Shown here piece after piece: positions 1-8,415 of a stretch of 64,000 nucleotides of DNA. Source of the DNA: Micromonospora sp. NBC_00421 (GTDB lineage: Bacteria; Actinomycetota; Actinomycetes; Mycobacteriales; Micromonosporaceae); contig NZ_CP107929.1 in assembly GCF_036017915.1 (NCBI RefSeq), positions 1,488,001 to 1,552,000 on the forward strand, written 5' to 3'. The notes under the pieces are model-generated. The model did no database searches and was not told the DNA's origin. It was given only the letters and a program-made list of their open reading frames with translations. Position numbers and translations under genes: made by a program. The first letter of the stretch is position 1. Each line of letters starts with the position of its first letter.

Positions 1-2
1 AC

Positions 3-584
3 GGCGCGATGCTGCTGCTGCCGCTCTACTGGCAGCAGGCCCGAGGTGAGGACGCGCTCGGCGCGGGGCTGCTGCTCATCCCGCAGGGCATCGGTTCGCT
101 GTTGTCACGGCCGCTAGCCGGTCGGTGGACCGACCGGGTAGGGCCCCGCTGGATCGCGTTCGCCGGCTTCGGCATCGTGGGCCTGGCCACCGTGCCCTTC
201 GCCGTCGCCCCCGACGCGCCGTACCCGCTGCTGATGGCCGTCCTGGTCGTGCGCGGTCTGGGGCTGGGCACCGCCACCATCCCCCTGGCCAGCGCCGCCT
301 ACCTGGGCCTGGACCACCGCGACATCCCCAACGCCAGCATCATCGTCCTGGTCACCCAGCAGATCGGCGGCTCGTTCGGCACTGCCGTCCTGGCCATGAT
401 CCTCCAGCACGCCGGTTCCGGCTCGCGGGCACCGGACGCCGTCACCCGGGCCTTCGGCACGACCTTCTGGTGGTCGGTCGGCTTCACCGTCCTCGCCGTG
501 CCGCTCTGCCTCCTGCTCCCCGGCCGTCCCAAGCCTCTTCCCGATTCCGAGAAACCCCAATCCGAGGTCGCCGCCCGCGCCTGA
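3..584 (+). CDS. MFS drug efflux transporter, C-terminal part (RifP-like)
   Basis: This is the last ~193 residues of a major facilitator superfamily transporter; the 5' end lies outside the window. Visible are several hydrophobic membrane segments, the loop motif GRWTDRVGPRW (the conserved inter-helix loop of the family), and a cytoplasmic tail rich in P, S and E. The sequence matches the drug/H+ antiporter (DHA2) group, which normally has 14 membrane helices and about 500 residues. Rifamycin clusters carry such a pump (RifP) for product export, and the ansamycin tailoring genes downstream suggest the same job here. That assignment is inference from context. The frame runs open to the window edge. 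Confidence 0.85.
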   Translation, partial: GAMLLLPLYWQQARGEDALGAGLLLIPQGIGSLLSRPLAGRWTDRVGPRWIAFAGFGIVGLATVPFAVAPDAPYPLLMAVLVVRGLGLGTATIPLASAAYLGLDHRDIPNASIIVLVTQQIGGSFGTAVLAMILQHAGSGSRAPDAVTRAFGTTFWWSVGFTVLAVPLCLLLPGRPKPLPDSEKPQSEVAARA

Positions 585-788
585 ACCGCAGCGCAGCTGC
601 TTATCCGAGGGGTATCTCCGACGTGCCCCAGGGGCCGACTGGTGCATGTCCGCAGGGTGACCCGAAGGTCGAGCCATTTCGTCATCAGAACAAGGTGGAC
701 AGTGCTCGGAGGCCACGGATCGGACGGTGGGTGTCTGATTCCCAACTCAGTTCGCAAATGTCTCCACAAGGTATGGTCAGCGGTGCTG

Positions 789-820
789 GCCTGCCCTACC
801 CTACGATGGCTCGCACGGAT
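789..820 (+). repeat. First copy of a 32-bp promoter repeat
   Basis: These 32 bases match 1791-1822 at 28 positions. Both copies contain CCTGCCCTA, a -10-like element, followed by a TACGA...TCG partial dyad. This copy lies in the ~440-base gap between the efflux gene and the lipoprotein gene at 1025, about 200 bases ahead of its start. Upstream, a GTATG at 766-780 is a weak remnant of the CTATC-N8-GGATG box. I see no gene in 585-1024. Confidence 0.6.
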
Positions 821-1024
821 CGCCGGTGATCGTAAGGCAATCCTGTGGATGGCGGGGTCGACGCACATCGACATTCGGTAATCCACTTCTGCGGCGGAGG
901 TCGCTTCAGGTGATCACCGGTGTTGCGGGTCGCGGCGGTGCTGTTCCTGTTCATCCCAGGTGGAGAATGTCGGCGCCTGCCCGCGTACTGACGAAGACTG
1001 CGACAGGGTTGGAGAGAACAGAAC

Positions 1025-1585
1025 ATGGATAGTCCAGGGGGAATCGTTCGGTCACGGCGCGGGTCCGTCCGCACCGTCGGCCTGTTGGCGGCTCTTCTCG
1101 TCGCCCTCCCCACCGCGGGCTGCGGCACCGACAAGGTCGAATACCGTGACGACCGAGGAGACATCACCCAGCTCGTCTACCGCTTCTACGCCGACACGAC
1201 GGAGGGGAAGTTCGACGATCTGAACAAGGTGCTCTCCGAAGGGGTGGTGGTCAGCAATCCCGGTGGGGGTCTCACCGAAGGACGGGACAAGGTCATCGCC
1301 GGCGCGTCCGAGGGGTTCAAGACCGAGGACCGGGTCCAGGAGCTGGTCAGCAACGTCCTCGTCGACCTGGACGGCGACAAGGCCAAGGTCCGGGCGGACG
1401 TGGTGCAGCTCTTCGGTAGCAGCGTCACGCCGAAGGGGAAGATCGCGCCGGAGCCGACCCTCACCCTCAACTCGCGGATGCGCTTCGAGGCGACGCGCTC
1501 CTCGGACGGGTGGCGCCTGTCGCGCATCGAGGGCGACGTCCTGTGGGCGATCGACAAGTCCGTTCCCGCCCCCGCCCCGCGTTGA
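1025..1585 (+). CDS. Exported SnoaL/NTF2-like lipoprotein, function unknown
   Basis: A 186-residue protein with an N-terminal signal: basic residues, a hydrophobic run, then LPTAGC, a slightly atypical lipobox (Thr instead of Leu at -3) that would make Cys about 35 the lipidated residue. The rest has the look of a SnoaL/NTF2-like fold (helix with LVYRFYADTTEG, then a beta-rich half). SnoaL-like proteins include cyclases and isomerases of polyketide pathways but also many non-enzymes. A secreted one is not a known rifamycin step. The start follows GGAGAG at a good spacing. Its upstream region shares a 32-bp repeat with the next gene, suggesting co-regulation. Function is not assigned. Confidence 0.7.
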   Translation: MDSPGGIVRSRRGSVRTVGLLAALLVALPTAGCGTDKVEYRDDRGDITQLVYRFYADTTEGKFDDLNKVLSEGVVVSNPGGGLTEGRDKVIAGASEGFKTEDRVQELVSNVLVDLDGDKAKVRADVVQLFGSSVTPKGKIAPEPTLTLNSRMRFEATRSSDGWRLSRIEGDVLWAIDKSVPAPAPR

Positions 1586-1759
1586 TCCCGGGTAAGGGGT
1601 AGCCGGCGAGCCGGGGAGGGGCGGTGTCGTCCACCGTCCCGAACCGGCGGACCGCCCTCCGTCCGACCGGGACGGGCGGCATGCGGACGCCGTGTCGAAT
1701 CACACGCGTCCGGCGGTGGCTCGCCACCCTGGTCGGCGGCCACCTTCCGGCTTCCACTG

Positions 1760-1801
1760 CTATCAAGGCGAGGTATGCCCAGCCGCCCTCGCCTGCCCTA
1801 G
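1760..1801 (+). promoter_or_regulatory. Activator box plus -10 element ahead of the NmrA-like gene
   Basis: CTATC at 1760-1764, eight bases, then GTATG at 1773-1777 give a CTATC-N8-GGATG box with one mismatch. CCCTA at 1796-1800 sits 17 bases further, the same geometry as in the four divergent promoters of the cluster. This is probably the promoter for the gene at 1861 and perhaps for the two genes after it. Confidence 0.6.
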
Positions 1802-1822
1802 CCTACGAATGCTCGTACGGAT
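1791..1822 (+). repeat. Second copy of the 32-bp promoter repeat
   Basis: Partner of 789-820 (28 of 32 identical). Here the dyad is perfect: TACGA-ATGC-TCGTA at 1804-1817. It overlaps the predicted -10 and start of transcription of the gene at 1861, so it could be a repressor operator or simply a duplicated promoter. Confidence 0.65.
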
Positions 1823-1860
1823 GACCGATGGGGCCGACAACAGGCTGGCGGGGGGGAATG

Positions 1861-2748
1861 ATGGCGATCCTGGTGACCGGTGCGACCGGCAACGTCGGCC
1901 GTCACGTCGTCGACCTGTTGGTGCGGGCGGGCGCGGACGTGCGGGCGACCTCCCGCAAGCCGGAGTCGCTCGACCTGCCGGCGGAGGTCGACGTCCGCCG
2001 GGCCGATCTGACCGACCCGGCGACGTTCACGCAGGCGTTCCAGGGCGTCGAGAAGGTATTTCTGTACAACCAGCCGGCCAGCATCGACGGGGTGATGGCG
2101 GCCGCGAAGGCCGCCGGGGTCAGGCACGCCGTACTGCTGTCCTCGCTGGCCGTCGCCGGTCGCGACCCGGACCACTGGATCGCCAGGTGGCACCGGGAGG
2201 TGGAGGAGGCGATCGAACGGTCAGGTCTGTCGTGGACCTTCGTCCGACCGGGCGCCTTCGCCGTGAACTCCCTGCTCTGGGCGCCCGCTATCAGGCAGGG
2301 CCGGCCGGTGCGGCTGCACTACGCGCACTCCTACCTGTCCTCCATCCACGAGCGGGACATCGCCGAGGTGAGCACCCGCGCCCTGCTGGAGGAGGGCCAC
2401 GCCGGGGCGAGGTACCACCTCAGCGGCGGTGACAGCATCACCCAGGCCGAGCAGATCGCCCTCATCGGTAAGGCGATCGGCCGAGAGTTGACGATCGAGG
2501 ACGTCACGGGCGACGAAGCCCGCGCCGAACTGCGGGAGCGGTTCGGGCCCCGCCTTCGGGAGCTGATCCGGGAGGGGGTGATCGGTCCGACGGACCCGCC
2601 GGGGATCATCGAGACCAGGATCCGCTACTACCTGGAGGCCCTCGACGGGCCCGCCGAGATCGACCGGACGGTCGAGCAGGTCCTCGGCAAGCCGGCGCGG
2701 ACCTTCGCCGACTGGGCGGTGGACCACCGGGCGGACTTCATGAGCTAG
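1861..2748 (+). CDS. NmrA-like atypical SDR NAD(P)-binding protein
   Basis: A 295-residue Rossmann protein of the NmrA/HSCARG (atypical short-chain dehydrogenase) family. The N-terminus reads VTGATGNVGRHV, the GxxGxxG nucleotide site, and LLSSLAV lies where the SDR serine strand is expected. The classical YxxxK pair is not evident, as in many NmrA-type sensors or quinone reductases. ATGs occur at 1828, 1858 and 1861. A run of six G at 1851-1856 best supports 1861. It has its own activator-type promoter and is followed by a P450 and a multicopper oxidase in the same direction. A redox sensor or NAD(P)H:quinone reductase role would suit a naphthoquinone product, but that is inference. Confidence 0.8.
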   Translation: MAILVTGATGNVGRHVVDLLVRAGADVRATSRKPESLDLPAEVDVRRADLTDPATFTQAFQGVEKVFLYNQPASIDGVMAAAKAAGVRHAVLLSSLAVAGRDPDHWIARWHREVEEAIERSGLSWTFVRPGAFAVNSLLWAPAIRQGRPVRLHYAHSYLSSIHERDIAEVSTRALLEEGHAGARYHLSGGDSITQAEQIALIGKAIGRELTIEDVTGDEARAELRERFGPRLRELIREGVIGPTDPPGIIETRIRYYLEALDGPAEIDRTVEQVLGKPARTFADWAVDHRADFMS

Positions 2749-2842
2749 CCGTCCGGATCGTGGTGTCTGGCGGTCGCCACGAATCTCCGCACCGCACCGG
2801 TAACCCCCACGTCACCGCACTGGCTGCTCGGAAGGTTCGCGT

Positions 2843-4048
2843 ATGACTGACACCGTGGTGTTCCCGCAGGACCGTACCTGTCCCTACCAGCCGGCACCCG
2901 ACTACCCGTCGCTTGTCGACCAGCGGCCACTCGCCCAGGTTGCGCTCTATGACGGGCGGCGGGTCTGGGCGGTCACCGGTCGTGAGCTGACCCGCCGGCT
3001 CCTGGCCGACCCCCGCATCTCCAGTGACCGCACCAACCCCGCCTGGCCCATGATGTTCCCGAGCATCGCCGCCGCCGTCGGCGACGCACAGCAGAAGGTC
3101 ATGAAGATCGTCACCGCGTTGGTGGGCGTCGACGGCCCGGTGCACCAGGCCCGGCGCAAGATGCTGATCCCCAGCTTCACGATCAGGCGGATCAACACCC
3201 TGCGTCCGATGATCCAGGAGATCGTCGACCAGCGGCTGGACCACATGGTCGACAACGGCGCTCCCGCCGATCTGATCCCGGCCTTCGCGGCCCCCGTGCC
3301 GGCCACGGTGCTGTACCGCCTGATGGGCATCCCGGACGACGACCACGCGTCCTTCGCGCGGATGTCGCACCAGCTCGCCGCCGGCCCGAACGCCAACCAG
3401 GCGTACGACGTGCTGATGGCCTACATGGGTGACCTGATCGCGGAGAAGCGACGTAACCCGGGGGAGGGGGTGCTCGACGACCTCCTCACGAAGCGCGGTG
3501 CCACGGACGACGCGGACCACGAGGAGTTGGTCTCGACGCTGGTCCTCCAGGTGGCGGGCGGCCACGGCACCACCGGGACCATGATCTCGCTCGGCCTGTT
3601 CACCCTGCTCCAACACCCCGACCAGTTGGCCGAGCTGCGGGCCGACCCGGCGCTGATGCCCACCGCGGTCGACGAGCTGCTACGCTTCGTGTCCATTCCG
3701 GACGGTGTGACCCGGCTGGCCACTGACGACATCGAGGTCGAGGGAGCCACCATCCGCGCGGGCGACGGCGTCTTCTTCATCACCTCCCTGATCAACCGCG
3801 ACGCGGAGGTCCACGAGGAGCCGAACTCGCTGGGTCTGCGCCGCAGCACCGCCCGGGACCACGTCACGTTCGGGTTCGGCACCCACCAGTGCCTCGGCCA
3901 GAGCCTGGCCCGCATCACGATGGAGATCGCCCTCGCCACCCTGCTCCGACGCCTGCCCGGCCTGCGTCTGGCCGTCCCGGCGGAGGAGGTTCCGTTCAAC
4001 CCGACCGCGGGCTTCGAGGTGCTGACCACGCTACCGGTCACCTGGTAG
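2843..4048 (+). CDS. Cytochrome P450 (first of four), altered I-helix
   Basis: A 401-residue class I bacterial P450, close in form to the CYP105/CYP107 groups. The heme motif FGFGTHQCLG places the thiolate Cys near residue 350, and the K-helix ExxR is in VDELLRF. The I-helix reads GGHGTT where most relatives have AGHETT, so the conserved acid before the threonine is glycine. It starts at ATG after a 94-base gap from the NmrA-like gene and is followed 49 bases later by the multicopper oxidase, probably one transcript. Rifamycin clusters use several P450s on the ansa chain and naphthalene ring. I cannot say from sequence which step this one serves. Confidence 0.9.
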   Translation: MTDTVVFPQDRTCPYQPAPDYPSLVDQRPLAQVALYDGRRVWAVTGRELTRRLLADPRISSDRTNPAWPMMFPSIAAAVGDAQQKVMKIVTALVGVDGPVHQARRKMLIPSFTIRRINTLRPMIQEIVDQRLDHMVDNGAPADLIPAFAAPVPATVLYRLMGIPDDDHASFARMSHQLAAGPNANQAYDVLMAYMGDLIAEKRRNPGEGVLDDLLTKRGATDDADHEELVSTLVLQVAGGHGTTGTMISLGLFTLLQHPDQLAELRADPALMPTAVDELLRFVSIPDGVTRLATDDIEVEGATIRAGDGVFFITSLINRDAEVHEEPNSLGLRRSTARDHVTFGFGTHQCLGQSLARITMEIALATLLRRLPGLRLAVPAEEVPFNPTAGFEVLTTLPVTW

Positions 4049-4097
4049 CACCCCGCAGGTGTCGGTACGCCGCCATCCCCACGCAGGAGTAGAACCA

Positions 4098-6065
4098 ATG
4101 GATTCCCCCGTTCAGCGTCGTGCCTTCCTGGCCTCCACCGTGCTCGGTACCGCGGGCGTCGTCGCGGGGGTGCAGACGCTCGGCCCGGGTGCCCCGGGGG
4201 CGTCGGCGGCGACGGGCAGCGGAGCCCGGGCGCCACTCGTGGCACCACAGTTCGGTCTCACCAAGTTCCTCGACCCACTGCGGATTCCGCCGACGGTCCG
4301 ACCGTCGTCGGGGCGTCACCGAGACGAGCTCACGATCACGATGACCAACGCGCGGCGCCGGTTGCACTCCCAACTGCCCGAGACCACCCTGTGGACCTAC
4401 GAGGGACAGTTTCCCGGCCCCACCATCGAGGTGCGCCGGGACAGGCGACTGCGGGTCGCCTGGGTCAACGAACTACAGGGAACGGTGCCGCTGGTGGCGG
4501 TGCGGGCGCCGTACGCGGTGCCGACGCCGGCGAACATGCCCGGCTACCGCAGCGCGGACGGCAGCCTGCCCACCGGGGTGGAACTCATCGACGGGGTCGC
4601 GGGCCTGCCGCCCTGGAACGTCGTCCACCTGCACGGCGCGACGACCAACGGCGGCAACGACGGCTGGGCGCACAACGGCATGTCGCCGGGGGACGTGCAG
4701 CTCACCGAGTACCCGAACCGGCAGGCGGCCACCGCACTGTGGTACCACGACCACGCGATGGCCGTGACGCGGTTCAACGTCCACGCCGGGCTCGTCGGCC
4801 TCTACCTGATCCGCGACGAGGAGGAGGACCGGCTGCGACTGCCCGGCGGTGACCACGAGATCCCGTTGGTCATCGCCGACCGCAACCTCGACACCGACCC
4901 GGCGACCGGGGCGCTCACCGGCCGGTTGCTGTTCAAGTTCCAGTACCAGCCCGCGACCGGTACGTCGGCCCCCGTCACCGGCCCGTTCACCGTCGTCAAC
5001 GGCGTCATCTGGCCGCACCTGGACGTCGACGCGCGCTGGTACCGCTTCCGGGTGCTCAACGCGGCGAACGGCCGGTTCTTCCGGCTCGACCTGGTCGACG
5101 AGGCGGGCGTCGTTCACAACGACGCGGTCCGCATCGTAGGCACGGACGCCGGCCTGCTGCCCGCCCCGGCGGCGGTGCCGGCGGGCGGGCTGACCCTCAC
5201 CCCGGCCGAGCGCGTCGACCTGCTCATCGACTTCAGCCGGTTCAAGGGGCAGCGCCTGCGCCTGGTCAACACCGGTGCCTCGGTCGACCCGGACATCATG
5301 CAGTTCCGTGTCGAGAGCCGGAGCCGCGCCGACTTCTTCACGCCGCCGGCCCGGCTGTCCGGCTCGTACGTCCGGCTGCGAGAGGGCAGCACCGTTCCGG
5401 AGGATCACGACGAGGTGTTCGTGGCGACGACCCTGCCGGGGGTGGCAGGTCGACCGCACCCGGAGATGTGGGAGTTGCAGGAGATCACCGACCCGGCCGA
5501 ACTGCCCACCCGGTTCCCGCAGGAGGGGATCATCCAGCTCACCGACCCGGCCGCCGGGCGGGTGCGCACCTTCCGCAAGGTCGCGCGGCTGTTCGACGAG
5601 ACGACGACGGTCTTCATCGACCGGGGCCGGTGGGTGGTGTGGAATCTGATCCAGCTCGGTGGGGCCCCGCATCCGATGCACATCCACCTGGCCCGGTTCC
5701 AGCTGCTGACCCGGTGGAAGTTCGCCGACCTGACGGCCTTCGACCTCGCGGTCGGCGGCACCAGCAGGCCGTTTCCCGCTCCCGGTGAGGGCCCGCCGAT
5801 CGAGAAGCACGAGGAGGGTTGGAAGGACACCTTCAACCTGTGGGCGGGGGAGTGGATCCGGGTCGCCGGCCGCTTCGAGGGTGCCACCGGCCAGTTCATG
5901 TACCACTGTCACATCCTCGACCACGAGGACGAGGGCATGATGCGGCCCTTCGTCGTCCACCCGGCCGAGGTGGCCCGGTTCCACATGCATCCGGGCGGCT
6001 CGACCCACCACTCCGGCAGTTCGGAGCACCACCCGGGGGGCGGGGGAGGTCCAGGTGGGCGTTGA
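4098..6065 (+). CDS. Secreted multicopper oxidase (phenoxazinone synthase/CotA-like)
   Basis: A 655-residue three-domain copper oxidase. The N-terminus has a twin-arginine signal (QRRAFLAST then a hydrophobic run ending ASAAT), so it should be exported folded. Copper ligands are visible as HLHG (~residue 190), YHDH (~220), HPMHIH (~535) and the C-terminal HCHILDHEDEGM, with the T1 cysteine-equivalent HCH block and an axial Met. The family oxidises phenols, aminophenols and hydroquinones with O2. The last ~25 residues are rich in His, Gly and Ser, perhaps a copper store. GGAG at 4083 supports this start. Its place between ansamycin P450s suggests oxidation of a hydroquinone such as rifamycin SV to the quinone (S). 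That substrate is inference. Confidence 0.9.
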   Translation: MDSPVQRRAFLASTVLGTAGVVAGVQTLGPGAPGASAATGSGARAPLVAPQFGLTKFLDPLRIPPTVRPSSGRHRDELTITMTNARRRLHSQLPETTLWTYEGQFPGPTIEVRRDRRLRVAWVNELQGTVPLVAVRAPYAVPTPANMPGYRSADGSLPTGVELIDGVAGLPPWNVVHLHGATTNGGNDGWAHNGMSPGDVQLTEYPNRQAATALWYHDHAMAVTRFNVHAGLVGLYLIRDEEEDRLRLPGGDHEIPLVIADRNLDTDPATGALTGRLLFKFQYQPATGTSAPVTGPFTVVNGVIWPHLDVDARWYRFRVLNAANGRFFRLDLVDEAGVVHNDAVRIVGTDAGLLPAPAAVPAGGLTLTPAERVDLLIDFSRFKGQRLRLVNTGASVDPDIMQFRVESRSRADFFTPPARLSGSYVRLREGSTVPEDHDEVFVATTLPGVAGRPHPEMWELQEITDPAELPTRFPQEGIIQLTDPAAGRVRTFRKVARLFDETTTVFIDRGRWVVWNLIQLGGAPHPMHIHLARFQLLTRWKFADLTAFDLAVGGTSRPFPAPGEGPPIEKHEEGWKDTFNLWAGEWIRVAGRFEGATGQFMYHCHILDHEDEGMMRPFVVHPAEVARFHMHPGGSTHHSGSSEHHPGGGGGPGGR

Positions 6066-6109
6066 CCGCCGACGGTGCGGCGCGGGCCCTCCGCTCGACG
6101 ACGACCACC

Positions 6110-6145
6110 GGACCGGGGCCGACGCCGTCAGCGTCGGCCCGGTCC
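6110..6145 (+). terminator. Hairpin terminator after the multicopper oxidase
   Basis: A 16-base left arm (6110-6125) pairs with 6131-6145 around the loop CGTCA with one bulged G. It begins 45 bases after the stop codon and has no T-tract, as is usual in actinomycetes. Confidence 0.6.
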
Positions 6146-6449
6146 CGGCGGGAGCCTCGGCTCTCGTCGACGTCGGTGACGGTGGGCGCCGCTTCGTTCT
6201 GTCCGATTGTTGCCCAAGGCGACCGAGGGGGCCGGCGGCCACCCTCGGCTGTCACGGGCCGGACCCGCCACCCGGTGCCGTACCTGCCGAACAGCACATC
6301 GCCACAGCGCGCCCGACGTCAGGCCGTCCCGGTCGCGCCTGTTCGCCCACGCGCCAGCGGCGGGGGTACGCCCCCGCCGTCCGTAAGGCCGGTCGGCCGG
6401 CGAATCCGGTCGACCGCGTGCCCACTACGTGACACCCTGGGAGGCAGAC
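6146..6449 (+). promoter_or_regulatory. Non-coding leader of the second P450, with a small hairpin
   Basis: About 300 bases without a convincing gene. A perfect 8-bp stem, GGCGGGGG (6359-6366) and CCCCCGCC (6371-6378) around the tetraloop TACG, lies 72 bases before the P450 start and would be in its 5' leader. I find no clear copy of the CTATC-N8-GGATG box here, so this promoter may be controlled differently or transcription may read through. Confidence 0.35.
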
Positions 6450-7775
6450 ATGGACACCATCAGCGGGACCTGTCCCGTGGCCACCAGCAATGGGACCTCC
6501 GCACTGGACATGAGGGACGCGGACCTGCTCCGCGACCCGTTCCGGGGATACTCGCGGCTACGCGAGCAGGACCGGATCGTCCGGGCCGTCTACCCCACCT
6601 CGCCCACACCGCTGTGGCTGATCACCCGGTACGACGACGTCAAGATGGTGCTGGCTGACCAGCGCTTCGCCAACAACCCGGCAAGCGTTCCCGGCGCGAA
6701 CGTCGACGACCTGCACGAAGAGCTGGCCAAGGCGCTCGGACTCGAAGAGAAGTACATCAAGATCTTCACGAGCAGCCTGCTGGACGCCGACGGAGAGGAC
6801 CACGTCCGGCTGCGGCGGCTGGTGTCGCGCACCTTCACCGCACGCCGCGTCGCCGCCCTGCGTCCCCGGGTGGAGGAGATCGCCGCGAGACTGCTGGACC
6901 AGCTCGCCCGGCGGGCGGCCGAGGACGACGCCGACGGGGTGGGCGTCGTCGATCTGATCGAGAACTTCGCCTACCTGCTGCCGATCAACGTGATCTGCGA
7001 GCTGATCGGCATCCCCGAGGCCGACTGGCCCAGGTGGCGGCAGTGGGGCCGGGCCGCGTTCTCGCTGGAGCCGGGGGCGCAGAACGAGCCGATGCGTGGC
7101 ATGGTGGACCACATCACCGAACTGGTCGAGCAGCGCCGGGCCGTGCCGACCGGCGATCTGTTGTCCGGGCTGATCGAGGCGCACGACGAGGAGGGGGACC
7201 GGCTCACCGGGGACGAGCTGATCACGATGGTGCTGACTCTGGTGCTGGCCGGCACCGAGAACACGGCGCACATGATCGGAAACGGCACCCTGGCGCTGCT
7301 CACCCATCCCGACCAGTTGCACACGCTGCGCGCCGAACCCGCGTTGATGCCGGCGGCGGTCCAGGAGCTGATGCGGTGGTGCGGTCCGCTGCACGGGACC
7401 CAGTTCCGGCACGCGGTGGAGGACGTCGAGGTCGGCGGTGTCACGATCAGGCAGGGCGACCGGCTGATGTGCATGCTCGTCGCGGCCAACTACGACCCGC
7501 GTTACTTCCCCGACCCCGATCGACTGGACCTCCGCCGGCAGCCCGACGGCCAACGCGAGCTGCACGTGGGCTTCGGTGCCGGTCTGCACTACTGCCTGGG
7601 CGCGCACCTGGCCAAGCAGGAGTTCGAGGTGGCGTTCGGCGGGCTGCTGAGCCGTTTCCCGCACCTGGAGCTGGCCGTCCCCGCGGAGGAGCTGGAACGG
7701 CAGAACATGCCTGGCTCGTGGCGGCTGCGGCGGCTGCCCATCCGCCTGCACGGCGCCGGGTCGCGGCTCGGCTAA
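6450..7775 (+). CDS. Cytochrome P450 (second of four), Asn in I-helix
   Basis: A 441-residue P450 of the CYP107-like type. The heme loop is FGAGLHYCLG with Cys near residue 383, and the ExxR motif is in VQELMRW. The I-helix is AGTENT: the acid is kept but the position of the oxygen-activating threonine is Asn. GGGAGG before ATG 6450 fixes the start. It resembles the P450 on the minus strand at 8518 in length, N-terminal style and the GEDH.RLR segment, and the two may be distant paralogues. It is transcribed towards the Rieske gene and ends at a strong terminator. A role in ansamycin oxidation is inferred from context. Confidence 0.9.
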   Translation: MDTISGTCPVATSNGTSALDMRDADLLRDPFRGYSRLREQDRIVRAVYPTSPTPLWLITRYDDVKMVLADQRFANNPASVPGANVDDLHEELAKALGLEEKYIKIFTSSLLDADGEDHVRLRRLVSRTFTARRVAALRPRVEEIAARLLDQLARRAAEDDADGVGVVDLIENFAYLLPINVICELIGIPEADWPRWRQWGRAAFSLEPGAQNEPMRGMVDHITELVEQRRAVPTGDLLSGLIEAHDEEGDRLTGDELITMVLTLVLAGTENTAHMIGNGTLALLTHPDQLHTLRAEPALMPAAVQELMRWCGPLHGTQFRHAVEDVEVGGVTIRQGDRLMCMLVAANYDPRYFPDPDRLDLRRQPDGQRELHVGFGAGLHYCLGAHLAKQEFEVAFGGLLSRFPHLELAVPAEELERQNMPGSWRLRRLPIRLHGAGSRLG

Positions 7776-7788
7776 CGGGCCCGGTGTG

Positions 7789-7845
7789 CCTGGTCGTGGC
7801 TGCTGGCTCGGGGTCGGCGGACCTGAGACAGCAGCCGCGACCAGG
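7789..7845. terminator. Long hairpin between convergent P450 and Rieske genes
   Basis: Arms 7789-7805 and 7829-7845 pair over 17 positions with one T-G mismatch. It starts 13 bases after the P450 stop. Confidence 0.65.
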
Positions 7846-7872
7846 TAGGGCGCGGACGGTCGCCCGCCGACC

Positions 7873-7901
7873 ACGGCGACCGGTGATCGTCCGGTCGCCG
7901 T
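7873..7901. terminator. Second hairpin in the same convergent gap
   Basis: A perfect 11-bp stem, 7873-7883 with 7891-7901, and a 7-base loop. It probably serves the minus-strand Rieske gene ending at 8011. Confidence 0.55.
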
Positions 7902-8010
7902 CAGTGGGCACCTCGCCGCTCGACGGCGACCGGGCACCGGTGACGGGGTACGACAGCAGCGCGCCGAAGCCGGCGCGCTGCTTGCCGTCGGGGGAGTCCT
8001 GCCCGGGTGG

Positions 8011-8340
8011 TCAGTTCACCGTGGTGTGGGGGTCGACGAACACGTCTCCGCCCTCGACGCGTACCAGATAGACGTCCACCGGGTCGACGGCGGGTGGCGA
8101 GGTCGGCACGCCGGTGCGCAGGTCGAAGCAGGCGCCGTGCATCCAGCACTCGATCCCCTTGCTGGTGACCTCGCCCTCCGACAGCGACATCCGGGCGTGC
8201 GTGCACTGGTTCCGCAGCGCGTGCACCTCGTCCCCGATGCGGACCACCACGACGGGGACGTCACCGACCTGGACGGCAAGAGGTGCCTTGTCTTCCAGGT
8301 CGGACAGGGCACACAGTCGGATCCCTTGCGGCGTGCGCAT
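8011..8340 (-). CDS. Rieske [2Fe-2S] ferredoxin
   Basis: A 109-residue stand-alone Rieske protein of the NirD/bphF type. The cluster ligands are CTH (in the CTHARMSLSEGEV stretch, near residue 46) and CWMHG (near 67), the CxH...CxxH pattern. No other domain is present, so it is an electron carrier rather than an oxygenase. It lies 177 bases downstream of the P450 at 8518-9783 on the same strand, separated by a perfect 19-bp hairpin. Pairing of a Rieske ferredoxin with a P450 would be unusual, because most bacterial P450s use 3Fe-4S or plant-type ferredoxins. No partner Rieske oxygenase is in the cluster, so the partner is unknown. Confidence 0.88.
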   Translation of the reverse strand: MRTPQGIRLCALSDLEDKAPLAVQVGDVPVVVVRIGDEVHALRNQCTHARMSLSEGEVTSKGIECWMHGACFDLRTGVPTSPPAVDPVDVYLVRVEGGDVFVDPHTTVN

Positions 8341-8415
8341 ACGGGCGGTTCTCCCTCTCGACGGGAACGTGCTGGTCTGCCCGGACGGGCTCGATGGAGG
8401 TCAGCGTACGACGCC

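Noticed and set aside
755..780. A further activator box before the lipoprotein gene
   Set aside because: Only the GTATG half and the -10 spacing match; the CTATC half reads ATGTC, so I list it only as a weak remnant.
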